The position numbers were made by a program, and so were the translations under genes. This document shows positions 7,526 through 15,555 of a stretch of DNA of 52,697 nt, one piece after another. Every line of letters starts with the position of its first letter. Position 1 is the stretch's first letter. The DNA lies in NCBI GenBank assembly GCA_019424245.1, contig JAHYZV010000011.1:1-52697 (forward strand), read 5' to 3'. Below the pieces are notes generated by a model that saw only the letters and a program-made list of their open reading frames with translations, was not told the DNA's origin and searched no databases. The DNA is from Clostridiales bacterium. GTDB lineage: Bacteria > Bacillota > Clostridia > Lachnospirales > Lachnospiraceae.

Positions 7526-10500
7526 ATGAAGAAGAAGACTTTTAACAGAGTATTCGCTATGTTTAGCGCAGTACTTATGTTGGTAGGTATGTTCCCTTCT
7601 GTTCCAGCGGCTGTTGTTGCAGCTGAAAGTACTGGAAGCGAAGGAACAGCAGTGGCCAAAAAGGCTTATGTCATGGATGCCGCTGACCTTAAAGCTGAGC
7701 AGTTTGGCGCAGAAGGCATGGTAACAGAAGATATTAAAGTAGGAACAGATGGTTATTTCACTGTTGCTGCTAAGGGTGGTAAGAACTCATTAAAGACATT
7801 GGCTGAAAAGCTTGAATGTAACATGGGTGAATATTCACAGGCGCTTAATCTTGGAGGTGGATTAAATACATCTACAGGACAGGCAGGTATAACATTTACT
7901 ACAACAGAGCCAGTTAAGGTTATTGCTTATGTTGCAGTAAAGGGTGTTAATGATAAACATTCATTCCAGTATGCCAAAGCAGGAGCTAAGGCGACATCAA
8001 TTGAGATGGAAAACGATAAAAGTGTTGTTAACAAGATTGAGTTTAATCTTGATGAAGCCGGTCAGTACTGGTTAGGTGGTAACAATGGTGGTAACTTCTT
8101 ATATGTAGAGGTTCAGAGCCGTTTACCAGAATATACAGTTGATGGTGCAACAGTAGATGCATCAAAGTTTAGTGCTGATGGTAATCTTATAGTTGATGAT
8201 ACATTATCAGGTTTCTTTAATGTATATAAGAATGGTGAAAAGACAAAGTTAGTTACAGGTCAGTCAGTAGCTTATGGTAAGGAAACACTTACAACATCAT
8301 TAAGATTAGATGGAAGTCCAGAATTCGCAGATGGAAAAGAAAAGTCTATTATCACATTTACAGCAAAGCAGGATTTCAGACTTACATTAGTAGCAGCCCA
8401 GAAGGGTTCAGGAGTTCCAGAATTAAAGTATGTTAAGGATGGTGGTGCCACAGTTACACTTGCAGATGCAGTATTTGAAAAGGGTACAGCAGCTAAGTAT
8501 ACAGTAGAGCTTCCAGCTGGTACATATAAGCTTGGTTCTAAGAATGGCCTTGATATATTTGATATGAGTGTTAAGTATATTGAGAAGTATGAAATGAACG
8601 CTAATGACTTTGATCTTACTAATGCTGGTGAATCAGGTAAGATTAATATAACAGCTGATACAACTGTAGGAACAGATGGTTATTTTACAATAACTGGAGA
8701 ACAGAAAAAGAATAACTTAGTTAAGTTATCAAAACCAGCAGAGTATAAGGACACAGTATATAACAACAAGCTTCAGCTTAATAGTGCACTTGATGGAAGC
8801 AAGGGGAAGGCAGCAGTAAAGGTAAATGTTGAAAAAACAGCTAAGATTACTGTTGTTGCCGCTGCAAAGGGCACCAGTGCAGAAGGAAAGTCACTTGCTT
8901 ATACTAAGGTTGGTGATAAAACACAGGTAAGTATAGGAACATTAGGAAAGACAGATGTTATTGATACTTATGTTGTTGAGAATGTAAAGCCAGGCTCATA
9001 CTATATTGGTGGTTCAAATGGCGTTGACATATACGATATCAAGGTAGAATATGATCCAGAAGAGAATAAGCAGGCAGTTGCATGGGATACAGTAGAAGCT
9101 CCTGTTATCAATTCAGTTACAACAGATGCAGATGGAAACTTTGTTGTTAACTTCACATCAGTTATAGATGAACTTAAAGGCGCAGAGAATGTAAAGGTTA
9201 CTATGCTTGAAGGTGGATATGAAGTATCTACAGTTAATGTTAAGGCACAGACAGATTCAGTTACATTTACACCACTCTGGTCAGGTGATTATACATTCAC
9301 AGCAGTTGCACAGAGAGTTGGTGCAGCTGATAAGTCAAGTGGTGCATACAGCTATGGTGCATATACACTTGCAGTAAGAAAGCCAGTTATAACATGGGCA
9401 CAGAATAAGGGTAACGGAAGCGTATATCTTGACTGGGTTAATATTGAAGATGCAGACAGCTACGCAGTAAGCTATAGGGAAGCTGGAAGCACAGGTGATT
9501 TTACATATGCTGTTAAAGATCTTAAAGCAAGCCAGGCAGATTACACAGTAACAGGACTTGAGGCTGGTAAGAGCTATGAGTTTAAGATTGAAGCAACAAG
9601 AAACAGCGATGGATTCGTTGCTAATGCTGTTGCAACAGTTGAAGTTAAGAAGGATGCAGATCAGAAATGGTATGTAGCCACAGTAGGTTCTGCACAGACA
9701 ACTAATGCGGTTATTACAGCAGAAGATGGAACAGTAACTAAGTATGATCTTGATTCACAGGAACAGACAGCTAATAAGCAGAACAACGTTGAAGCTTTAG
9801 ATATTTCTAATACAAACGGAACAATTGAAATTGCTTCACAGACAAGTGGTAAGATATCTGATGATGAAGATGGTTTCTCTTACTACTATACAAAGATTGA
9901 TCCAGATACAGAAAACTTTAAGTTATCAGCTACATTTACAGTAACAGATACTTCTAAGACACCAGATAACCAGACTGGTTTTGGTGTAGTAGCAGCTGAT
10001 ACACTTGGTATTAACAACTGGGGCAAGGTTGACTATGTACATAAGTATTTCAACTATGCTTCATCTATGGTATATAGCAGCAAGTCAAAAACAGCTTGTA
10101 TGAGAAATGTAACAGGTTATACATCAGCAGATTCATCTAATAATGATGGTGTTGACAGAGTTGTTACAAAGAAAGACTTTAAGGCAGCTACATCATTTGC
10201 AGCAAATTCAACATATGAATTCTCACTTGAGAAGACAGATGAAGGATATACAGCGGTATGCAATGGTGAAGAAATTAAAAATGCAGATAATTCATTCACA
10301 TCAGTACAGGAAGATGGAACAGTTGTTGTTGGTGTGATGGTAAGTAGAAAGATTGGTGTTAAGATTAGTAACATCAAGTTCACTAAATCAGAGAGTAAGG
10401 GTATTACATCTAATGATAAGGGTGACGACAAGATAAAACCAAGCGGAAGAGTATATTCTTCTAATACAGTAGGTGCAGCAAGCTATGAATTTATCTATGT

Positions 10501-12211
10501 TCCTAACTGTGATGGTACACTTAAAGTAACAGGTCCAGATGGTAAGACAGAAGAAAGAGTATTATCAGCTGGTGATGCTGCAAGAGTAAATGTAGCAGTT
10601 AATATTGGTGACAATAAGATATCCTATACATATGCTCCTAAGGCAAGTGATAAGATTACATCTACAGATGAACTTAAGGGTGATGTAACAGTTAAGCGTG
10701 CTACATACGGAGAAGAGAATGGTGTACTTATAGTATCACCAGATGGAACAAAAGATGGTGATGCTACAGAGGCTAAGCCACTTAATCTTGCAACAGCAGT
10801 ACAGTATGCACAGCCAGGACAGACTATCGTTCTTAAGGATGGTACATATAAGGATTTTATATCAATCCAGAGAAGCGTAAGTGGTACAGCAAGCAGAATG
10901 ATAACTCTTGTAGCTGAAAATACAGGTAAGGCAGTATTTGAAGGCTGTGGTTTATCAATCATTGGTGATTACTGGCACGTATATGGTATCTATGTTAAGG
11001 ATTCATCAGGCGTAGGTATCCAGATTAGTGGTAACAACAATATCGTTGAAATGTGTACAGTTGAACATGCAGCTAATTCAGGTATCCAGATAAGCCGTTC
11101 AGGAAGTGCTGATAACAAGACTGGTATTAAGTATAAGTTATGGCCAACAGATAACCTTGTAAAGAACTGTGAATCTTTTGATAACTGTGATGCTGGACGT
11201 AACGATGCAGATGGTTTCGCAGCTAAGCTTACATGTGGTAACGGAAACAGATTCTACGGATGTATTTCACATAACAATATTGATGATGGCTGGGATCTTT
11301 ATGCTAAGTCAGTATCAGGTGAGATAGGTCTTGTAACTATTGAGAACTGTGTAGCTTACAATAACGGATGGCTTACAACAGATGATATTACAGATCCTAA
11401 CTATGAATATGGTGAAGGTAACGGATTCAAGCTTGGTGGTGGTTACTTAAAGGGTGGACATGTTCTTAAGAACAGCATCACATTTGATAACCATGCTAAG
11501 GGAATCACAAGTAACAGTTGTCCTGATATTAAGATATATGATTGTACATCATACAACAATTCTATTAAGAATAGTGCTTACAATGTAGGTCTTAATACAA
11601 AGGATTCAAACAGAAAAGAATGGGTTGTTAAGGGATTAATTTCTTTAAACAATGATAAGAACACTAAACTTGATGATTTAATTCCTTTTGCTCTTCATAG
11701 CGAGGATAACTATATCTATAATGGAAGTGCTTCTTATAATAACTTAGGTGTTGAAGCAACTAAAGACTGGTTTGTAAATGTAGATACTTCAGTTCTTCCA
11801 ACAAGAAATGAAGATGGTACAATCAATATGCATGGTCTTCTTGAGTTAAATGATACAGCACCAGCTAACTCAGGTGCAAGACTTGATGTAACAAGTGCTG
11901 AGGCTAAATCAGTTAAGCCAAGTACAGTTGCGTCTGGTAAGGATGATAATAACAAGGGTGATACACCAACAGTTCCAACACAGCCAACAAAACCAGATAC
12001 ACCATCTACAGATGATAAAACAGATAATACTAATAATGGCAATGCTGATGGCAGCACAGGTGATGCAGCAACAGCTCCATCTACTGAATCAGGTGAAGGG
12101 GCAACAACAGGTGATACAGCACGTCCAGTAGTATATGCAGTATTAGCTATGATGGCAGCAGGACTTCTATTATCAGTAGTTGTATATGATAACAAGAAGA
12201 AAAGAATTTAG
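7526..12211 (+). CDS. Secreted multimodular pectate lyase, PL9 family, wall-anchored type
   Basis: This is an extracellular pectin-degrading lyase of 1561 aa. After a signal peptide (residues 1 to about 33, KKKTFNRVF then a hydrophobic core) come three related beta modules at about 45-200, 203-353 and 355-508, each with a VGTDGYFT or GFFNVYK-like opening and a YxxGxxNGxDIYD-like close. A fibronectin III domain (about 619-705) and a beta-sandwich-like region (about 713-955) follow. The right-handed beta-helix catalytic domain runs from about 1062 to 1450. NDADGFAAKLTCGNGN and NNIDDGWDLYAK match PL9 enzymes: K1234 is the likely catalytic base and the Asp residues are Ca2+ ligands. A Pro/Thr/Asp linker, the TTGDTARP motif, a membrane helix and KKKR form a sortase-like tail. 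Start 7526 follows aggagg; an upstream GTG or TTG-type start would lack one. Confidence 0.9.
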   Translation: MKKKTFNRVFAMFSAVLMLVGMFPSVPAAVVAAESTGSEGTAVAKKAYVMDAADLKAEQFGAEGMVTEDIKVGTDGYFTVAAKGGKNSLKTLAEKLECNMGEYSQALNLGGGLNTSTGQAGITFTTTEPVKVIAYVAVKGVNDKHSFQYAKAGAKATSIEMENDKSVVNKIEFNLDEAGQYWLGGNNGGNFLYVEVQSRLPEYTVDGATVDASKFSADGNLIVDDTLSGFFNVYKNGEKTKLVTGQSVAYGKETLTTSLRLDGSPEFADGKEKSIITFTAKQDFRLTLVAAQKGSGVPELKYVKDGGATVTLADAVFEKGTAAKYTVELPAGTYKLGSKNGLDIFDMSVKYIEKYEMNANDFDLTNAGESGKINITADTTVGTDGYFTITGEQKKNNLVKLSKPAEYKDTVYNNKLQLNSALDGSKGKAAVKVNVEKTAKITVVAAAKGTSAEGKSLAYTKVGDKTQVSIGTLGKTDVIDTYVVENVKPGSYYIGGSNGVDIYDIKVEYDPEENKQAVAWDTVEAPVINSVTTDADGNFVVNFTSVIDELKGAENVKVTMLEGGYEVSTVNVKAQTDSVTFTPLWSGDYTFTAVAQRVGAADKSSGAYSYGAYTLAVRKPVITWAQNKGNGSVYLDWVNIEDADSYAVSYREAGSTGDFTYAVKDLKASQADYTVTGLEAGKSYEFKIEATRNSDGFVANAVATVEVKKDADQKWYVATVGSAQTTNAVITAEDGTVTKYDLDSQEQTANKQNNVEALDISNTNGTIEIASQTSGKISDDEDGFSYYYTKIDPDTENFKLSATFTVTDTSKTPDNQTGFGVVAADTLGINNWGKVDYVHKYFNYASSMVYSSKSKTACMRNVTGYTSADSSNNDGVDRVVTKKDFKAATSFAANSTYEFSLEKTDEGYTAVCNGEEIKNADNSFTSVQEDGTVVVGVMVSRKIGVKISNIKFTKSESKGITSNDKGDDKIKPSGRVYSSNTVGAASYEFIYVPNCDGTLKVTGPDGKTEERVLSAGDAARVNVAVNIGDNKISYTYAPKASDKITSTDELKGDVTVKRATYGEENGVLIVSPDGTKDGDATEAKPLNLATAVQYAQPGQTIVLKDGTYKDFISIQRSVSGTASRMITLVAENTGKAVFEGCGLSIIGDYWHVYGIYVKDSSGVGIQISGNNNIVEMCTVEHAANSGIQISRSGSADNKTGIKYKLWPTDNLVKNCESFDNCDAGRNDADGFAAKLTCGNGNRFYGCISHNNIDDGWDLYAKSVSGEIGLVTIENCVAYNNGWLTTDDITDPNYEYGEGNGFKLGGGYLKGGHVLKNSITFDNHAKGITSNSCPDIKIYDCTSYNNSIKNSAYNVGLNTKDSNRKEWVVKGLISLNNDKNTKLDDLIPFALHSEDNYIYNGSASYNNLGVEATKDWFVNVDTSVLPTRNEDGTINMHGLLELNDTAPANSGARLDVTSAEAKSVKPSTVASGKDDNNKGDTPTVPTQPTKPDTPSTDDKTDNTNNGNADGSTGDAATAPSTESGEGATTGDTARPVVYAVLAMMAAGLLLSVVVYDNKKKRI

Positions 12212-12342
12212 TTAATCTTTTCAATTGAAGTTGATTAGAAGCTGATTAAATCAGTGATTTAATAATAAGGTATTTTAATATGAGAAAGTAGTAAGCTTTG
12301 CAGTCAGCCGAATATAGGGTTGGCAGAAAAGTTAACAGGATT

Positions 12343-12372
12343 ACAGTATGCAGATGGGGGTCTGTATACTGT
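12343..12372. other. Hairpin downstream of the pectate lyase gene
   Basis: A 12-bp stem (acagtatgcaga paired with tctgtatactgt, one G-T) encloses a 6-nt G-rich loop. It has no T tail of its own, and a much stronger terminator lies 40 bp further on. It may stabilise the 3' end of the pel transcript. Confidence 0.5.
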
Positions 12373-12413
12373 GATATACGAGGGAAGTAGTGAAGAACTA
12401 AAGATAAACGTGA

Positions 12414-12460
12414 AAAAAGTTCAGGATAAACATCAAGTCGATGTTTATCCTGAACTTTTT
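12414..12460. terminator. Strong bidirectional terminator between pel and tetR
   Basis: A perfect 20-bp stem (12414-12433 with 12441-12460) extends by one more pair to leave a 5-nt loop. It begins with an A tract and ends with a T tract, so it can stop transcription from both convergent genes. A short open frame that runs through it (12320-12556) is therefore unlikely to be a gene. Confidence 0.93.
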
Positions 12461-12493
12461 ATTTTATGTATAGAAAAAAAGAAGAAACGATAT

Positions 12494-13129
12494 TTAATTG
12501 CTGATAGTGTGTTCATTGATAATAGCCCTGATAGTGTTATAAAGATAAGGCTTTAATGTGTCAATATCAGCAGGTTCTTTATAGAGAATAGCACTGTAGC
12601 AAGTAGAGCTTATAAGTTCTACTATCATAAAGAGCATTATTTCAGGTTCTTTAAGGTTGAGTCCGGATTCTGACAGCATATCGTAATATACATCTTTGAA
12701 GTTAAGATCATCATCAGCAACATTGGTTGTCAGAGCCTCTTTGAATATTCCCCAGGACAGATTCTTTGAAATGAAAGTAAGAAGAGTCTGGTTATCATTG
12801 AGAGCATTGATTATATGGTCAGCAATGAATACAATCTGATTAGTAAGTGAGATTGTAAAAGCAGCATTTTTAGCTGTCTCCTCATATATGTGCCTGTTAA
12901 GAGCTGTAGCAGCATTCTTGAAAAGTTTGCTTGCCTCATGAGAGATCAGCTTGTTTCTGATGTCATATTTATCTTTAAAGTAAAGGTAAAAGGTTCCTTT
13001 GGCTATTCCAGCTTTCTGTGATATCTCAGCAATAGATGTTTTTGATACTCCCTGTGTTGTAAAAAGTTTAAATGCTGTATCTAAAAGAGAAGTTCTTTTT
13101 TGTTGTTTATTACTTTCTAGTTTTCCCAT
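12494..13129 (-). CDS. TetR/AcrR family transcriptional repressor
   Basis: This is a 211-residue one-component regulator. The N-terminal helix-turn-helix is clear: RTSLLDTAFKLFTTQGVSKT, then IAEISQKAGIAKGTFYLYFK. The rest is a helical ligand-binding and dimerisation domain whose ligand cannot be predicted. It is divergent from an MMPL exporter with a 256-bp shared promoter region containing three similar palindromes, so it most likely represses the exporter operon and perhaps itself until a toxic or lipidic ligand binds. A gagg site 7 nt before the ATG supports the start. Confidence 0.9.
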   Translation of the reverse strand: MGKLESNKQQKRTSLLDTAFKLFTTQGVSKTSIAEISQKAGIAKGTFYLYFKDKYDIRNKLISHEASKLFKNAATALNRHIYEETAKNAAFTISLTNQIVFIADHIINALNDNQTLLTFISKNLSWGIFKEALTTNVADDDLNFKDVYYDMLSESGLNLKEPEIMLFMIVELISSTCYSAILYKEPADIDTLKPYLYNTIRAIINEHTISN

Positions 13130-13195
13130 ACAAAAACCTCATTTCTTAAAGCTGTAACTATTTTAACACGAAAAAAATAAAAAATCTATAAAAAA

Positions 13196-13277
13196 ATGAC
13201 CTGAAGTCATTTTTAATATTGACTATCAGTCATTTTGTGCTAGAATATCGTTTGTAAAGAAAATGACCATAAGTCAT
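13196..13277 (+). promoter_or_regulatory. MMPL-operon promoter with three TetR operator candidates
   Basis: The palindrome ATGAC-N5-GTCAT occurs at 13196-13210 and 13263-13277, and as TTGAC-N5-GTCAT at 13219-13233. Centres are 23 and 44 bp apart, roughly two and four helical turns, placing the sites on one face. TTGACT (13219-13224) with TAGAAT (13241-13246), spacer 16 and an extended TG, forms the promoter for the exporter, so the middle site covers its -35. A GNA-type mini-hairpin acgtc-gca-gacgt lies at 13356-13368 in the leader, just before the ribosome site. Confidence 0.72.
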
Positions 13278-13385
13278 ATTTGAGAGTTTTTATCAATATA
13301 TTTATCTGTGAGAGCTGTTAAGGCTTATTACTAAGGTGGATAAATATATAAGAAGACGTCGCAGACGTAGAAATGAGGCGAATGT

Positions 13386-15473
13386 ATGGAAAAGTTTGGA
13401 AAAGTAATTGTTAAGCTTAGAATTCCTATTCTGGTTCTAAGTATCCTGCTTCTTATTCCATCCGCAATTGGATATGTTAATACAAGGGTTAACTATGATA
13501 TCCTCTATTATCTTCCGGATGAGATTGAGACTATGCAGGGACAGGACATTCTTATGGATGATTTCAATAAGGGTGCCTATGCTATGGTAGTTGTCCAGGA
13601 TATGGATGCAAAAGCTGCCAATAAGCTTATCAAGAAGGTAGAGAATGTAGAACATGTTGCACAGGTTATTTCTTATACAGGAATAGTTGGTGAGGATGTT
13701 CCATCAGAAATGGTACCTTCAAAGTTCAGGAAGTATTTCGAGAATGACAGCACAGATACAACGTTATTTGCTATATTCTTCGATAATACAACTTCAAGTG
13801 ATGACACTATGAATGCCATAACACAGATAAGAAAAGTAACAGAAGGTCAGGCATTCATAAGCGGTATGTCAGCAGTAGTTACAGATACAAAGAATCTTTC
13901 AGAGAAAGAAACTCCACTTTATGTACTTATAGCGGTAGTGCTTGTTTGTATCGTACTTGCTATATTTATGGACTCATTTCTTGTGCCAGTATTCTTTATG
14001 CTGAGTATAGGAATGGCAATTGTATACAACCTTGGTTCAAATATCCTTTTGGGAGAGGTTTCATACATAACCAAGGCACTTGCAGCGGTACTTCAGTTAG
14101 GTGTTACGCTGGATTATTCAATATTCCTATGGCACAGCTATAAGGAAATGAAGGCACAGTATCCAAATGACCATAAGGAAGCGATGGCAGTTGCCATTGG
14201 CAATACACTTACATCAGTTGTCGGATCTTCTATAACAACTGTTGCAGGTTTTATTGCACTTTGTTTTATGAGCTTCACACTTGGTCTTGACCTTGGTATT
14301 GTTATGGCAAAGGGCGTTATATTTGGTGTTATCGGATGTGTAACTATACTGCCATCCCTGATTCTTACATTTGACAGGGCATTAGAGAAGACAATGCATA
14401 GAGAGGTTATGCCGGGCTTTGATAAGCTTGCTGCATTTATAGTAAATCATTCGTGGGTATTTATTATTATCTTCCTTGCGTTGTTAGGACCTGCTATATA
14501 TGGACAGAGCCATACATCAGTATATTATGATCTGTCTGATACGCTTCCAGAGGAGCTTGCATGCTCACAGGCTAACAAGAAGCTTGAAGAAAACTTTGAT
14601 ATGAATTCAATATATATGATACTTGCAGATACGAATATGTCTACAGATACGGCAAATGAAATGCTTGATAAGCTTAATGATGTAGACGGTGTACAGTTTG
14701 CACTCGGACTTGATACAGCACTTAAGTCAGGTATTCCTCAGGAATTCCTTCCATCTAAGATGGTATCAGAGCTTAAGGGTGAGGATTATCAGATAATGAT
14801 GATTGCTACTGATTATAAGATAGCATCAGATGATATTAACAATCAGATTAATAAGGTAAATGATATTGTAAAGTCATATGATTCAAAAGCAATGGTTGTT
14901 GGTGAAGCTCCTTGTACTAAGGATCTTATAACTATAACAGATAAGGACTTTAAGACAGTTAGTGCAGTATCAATAGTAGCTATATTTGTTATTATACTGT
15001 TTGTACTTAAGTCAATATCACTTCCTGTTATACTTGTTGCAGCGATTGAGTTTGCTATATTTGTAAATATGGGTATTCCTTATTTTACACATACACAGAT
15101 ACCATTCATAGCATCCGTTGTTATCGGTACTATACAGCTTGGTGCAACAGTCGATTATGCAATTCTTATGACGACAAGATATAAGAAGGAAAGAAGCCAG
15201 GGACTTGCTAAGAAGGAAGCTATACAGACAGCACTTGCAGCATCAATACCATCTATTATCGTTAGTGCACTTGGATTTTTCGCAGCTACATTTGGTGTTG
15301 GCTGCATAGCATCAGTTGATATGATAGGTTCATTATGTACATTGATGGCACGAGGCGCGATTATAAGTATGTTTGTTGTTATATTCATACTTCCATCATT
15401 GTTCGTATTATGTGATAAGCTCATTATCAATACAAGCTTTGGTTTTAAGCCTAAGAAGAATCAGGATATGTAG
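13386..15473 (+). CDS. MMPL/RND-type membrane exporter
   Basis: This is a 695-residue exporter of the MMPL branch of the RND superfamily (YdfJ-like). The topology is typical: a TM helix at about 10-30, an extracellular domain, five TM helices (about 177-335, with LGVTLDYSIFLWHSYKE), a second TM helix near 355, a second extracellular domain and five more helices (about 520-690, with LGATVDYAILMTTRYKKE). The Asp in each (T)xDY motif is the expected proton-relay residue. Substrates in the family are lipids, drugs or peptides; none can be assigned. It is followed 82 bp later by a lipoprotein that probably forms its outer-face partner, and it is controlled by the divergent TetR protein. Confidence 0.93.
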   Translation: MEKFGKVIVKLRIPILVLSILLLIPSAIGYVNTRVNYDILYYLPDEIETMQGQDILMDDFNKGAYAMVVVQDMDAKAANKLIKKVENVEHVAQVISYTGIVGEDVPSEMVPSKFRKYFENDSTDTTLFAIFFDNTTSSDDTMNAITQIRKVTEGQAFISGMSAVVTDTKNLSEKETPLYVLIAVVLVCIVLAIFMDSFLVPVFFMLSIGMAIVYNLGSNILLGEVSYITKALAAVLQLGVTLDYSIFLWHSYKEMKAQYPNDHKEAMAVAIGNTLTSVVGSSITTVAGFIALCFMSFTLGLDLGIVMAKGVIFGVIGCVTILPSLILTFDRALEKTMHREVMPGFDKLAAFIVNHSWVFIIIFLALLGPAIYGQSHTSVYYDLSDTLPEELACSQANKKLEENFDMNSIYMILADTNMSTDTANEMLDKLNDVDGVQFALGLDTALKSGIPQEFLPSKMVSELKGEDYQIMMIATDYKIASDDINNQINKVNDIVKSYDSKAMVVGEAPCTKDLITITDKDFKTVSAVSIVAIFVIILFVLKSISLPVILVAAIEFAIFVNMGIPYFTHTQIPFIASVVIGTIQLGATVDYAILMTTRYKKERSQGLAKKEAIQTALAASIPSIIVSALGFFAATFGVGCIASVDMIGSLCTLMARGAIISMFVVIFILPSLFVLCDKLIINTSFGFKPKKNQDM

Positions 15474-15555
15474 CCAGATGAATGAACGGGCAAAGATGTA
15501 TATGTCGTAACAGATATAAGAATATATCAGGAAGTAAGAAAATGGAGGAATAGTT

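Noticed and set aside
10117..10431. Antisense frames inside the pectate lyase and other long genes
   Set aside because: They are shadows caused by codon bias on the opposite strand, with no ribosome sites or domain signatures.
12320..12556. 78-codon plus-strand frame after the pectate lyase gene
   Set aside because: It starts at TTG without a ribosome site, runs straight through a 20-bp bidirectional terminator and overlaps the tetR 3' end.
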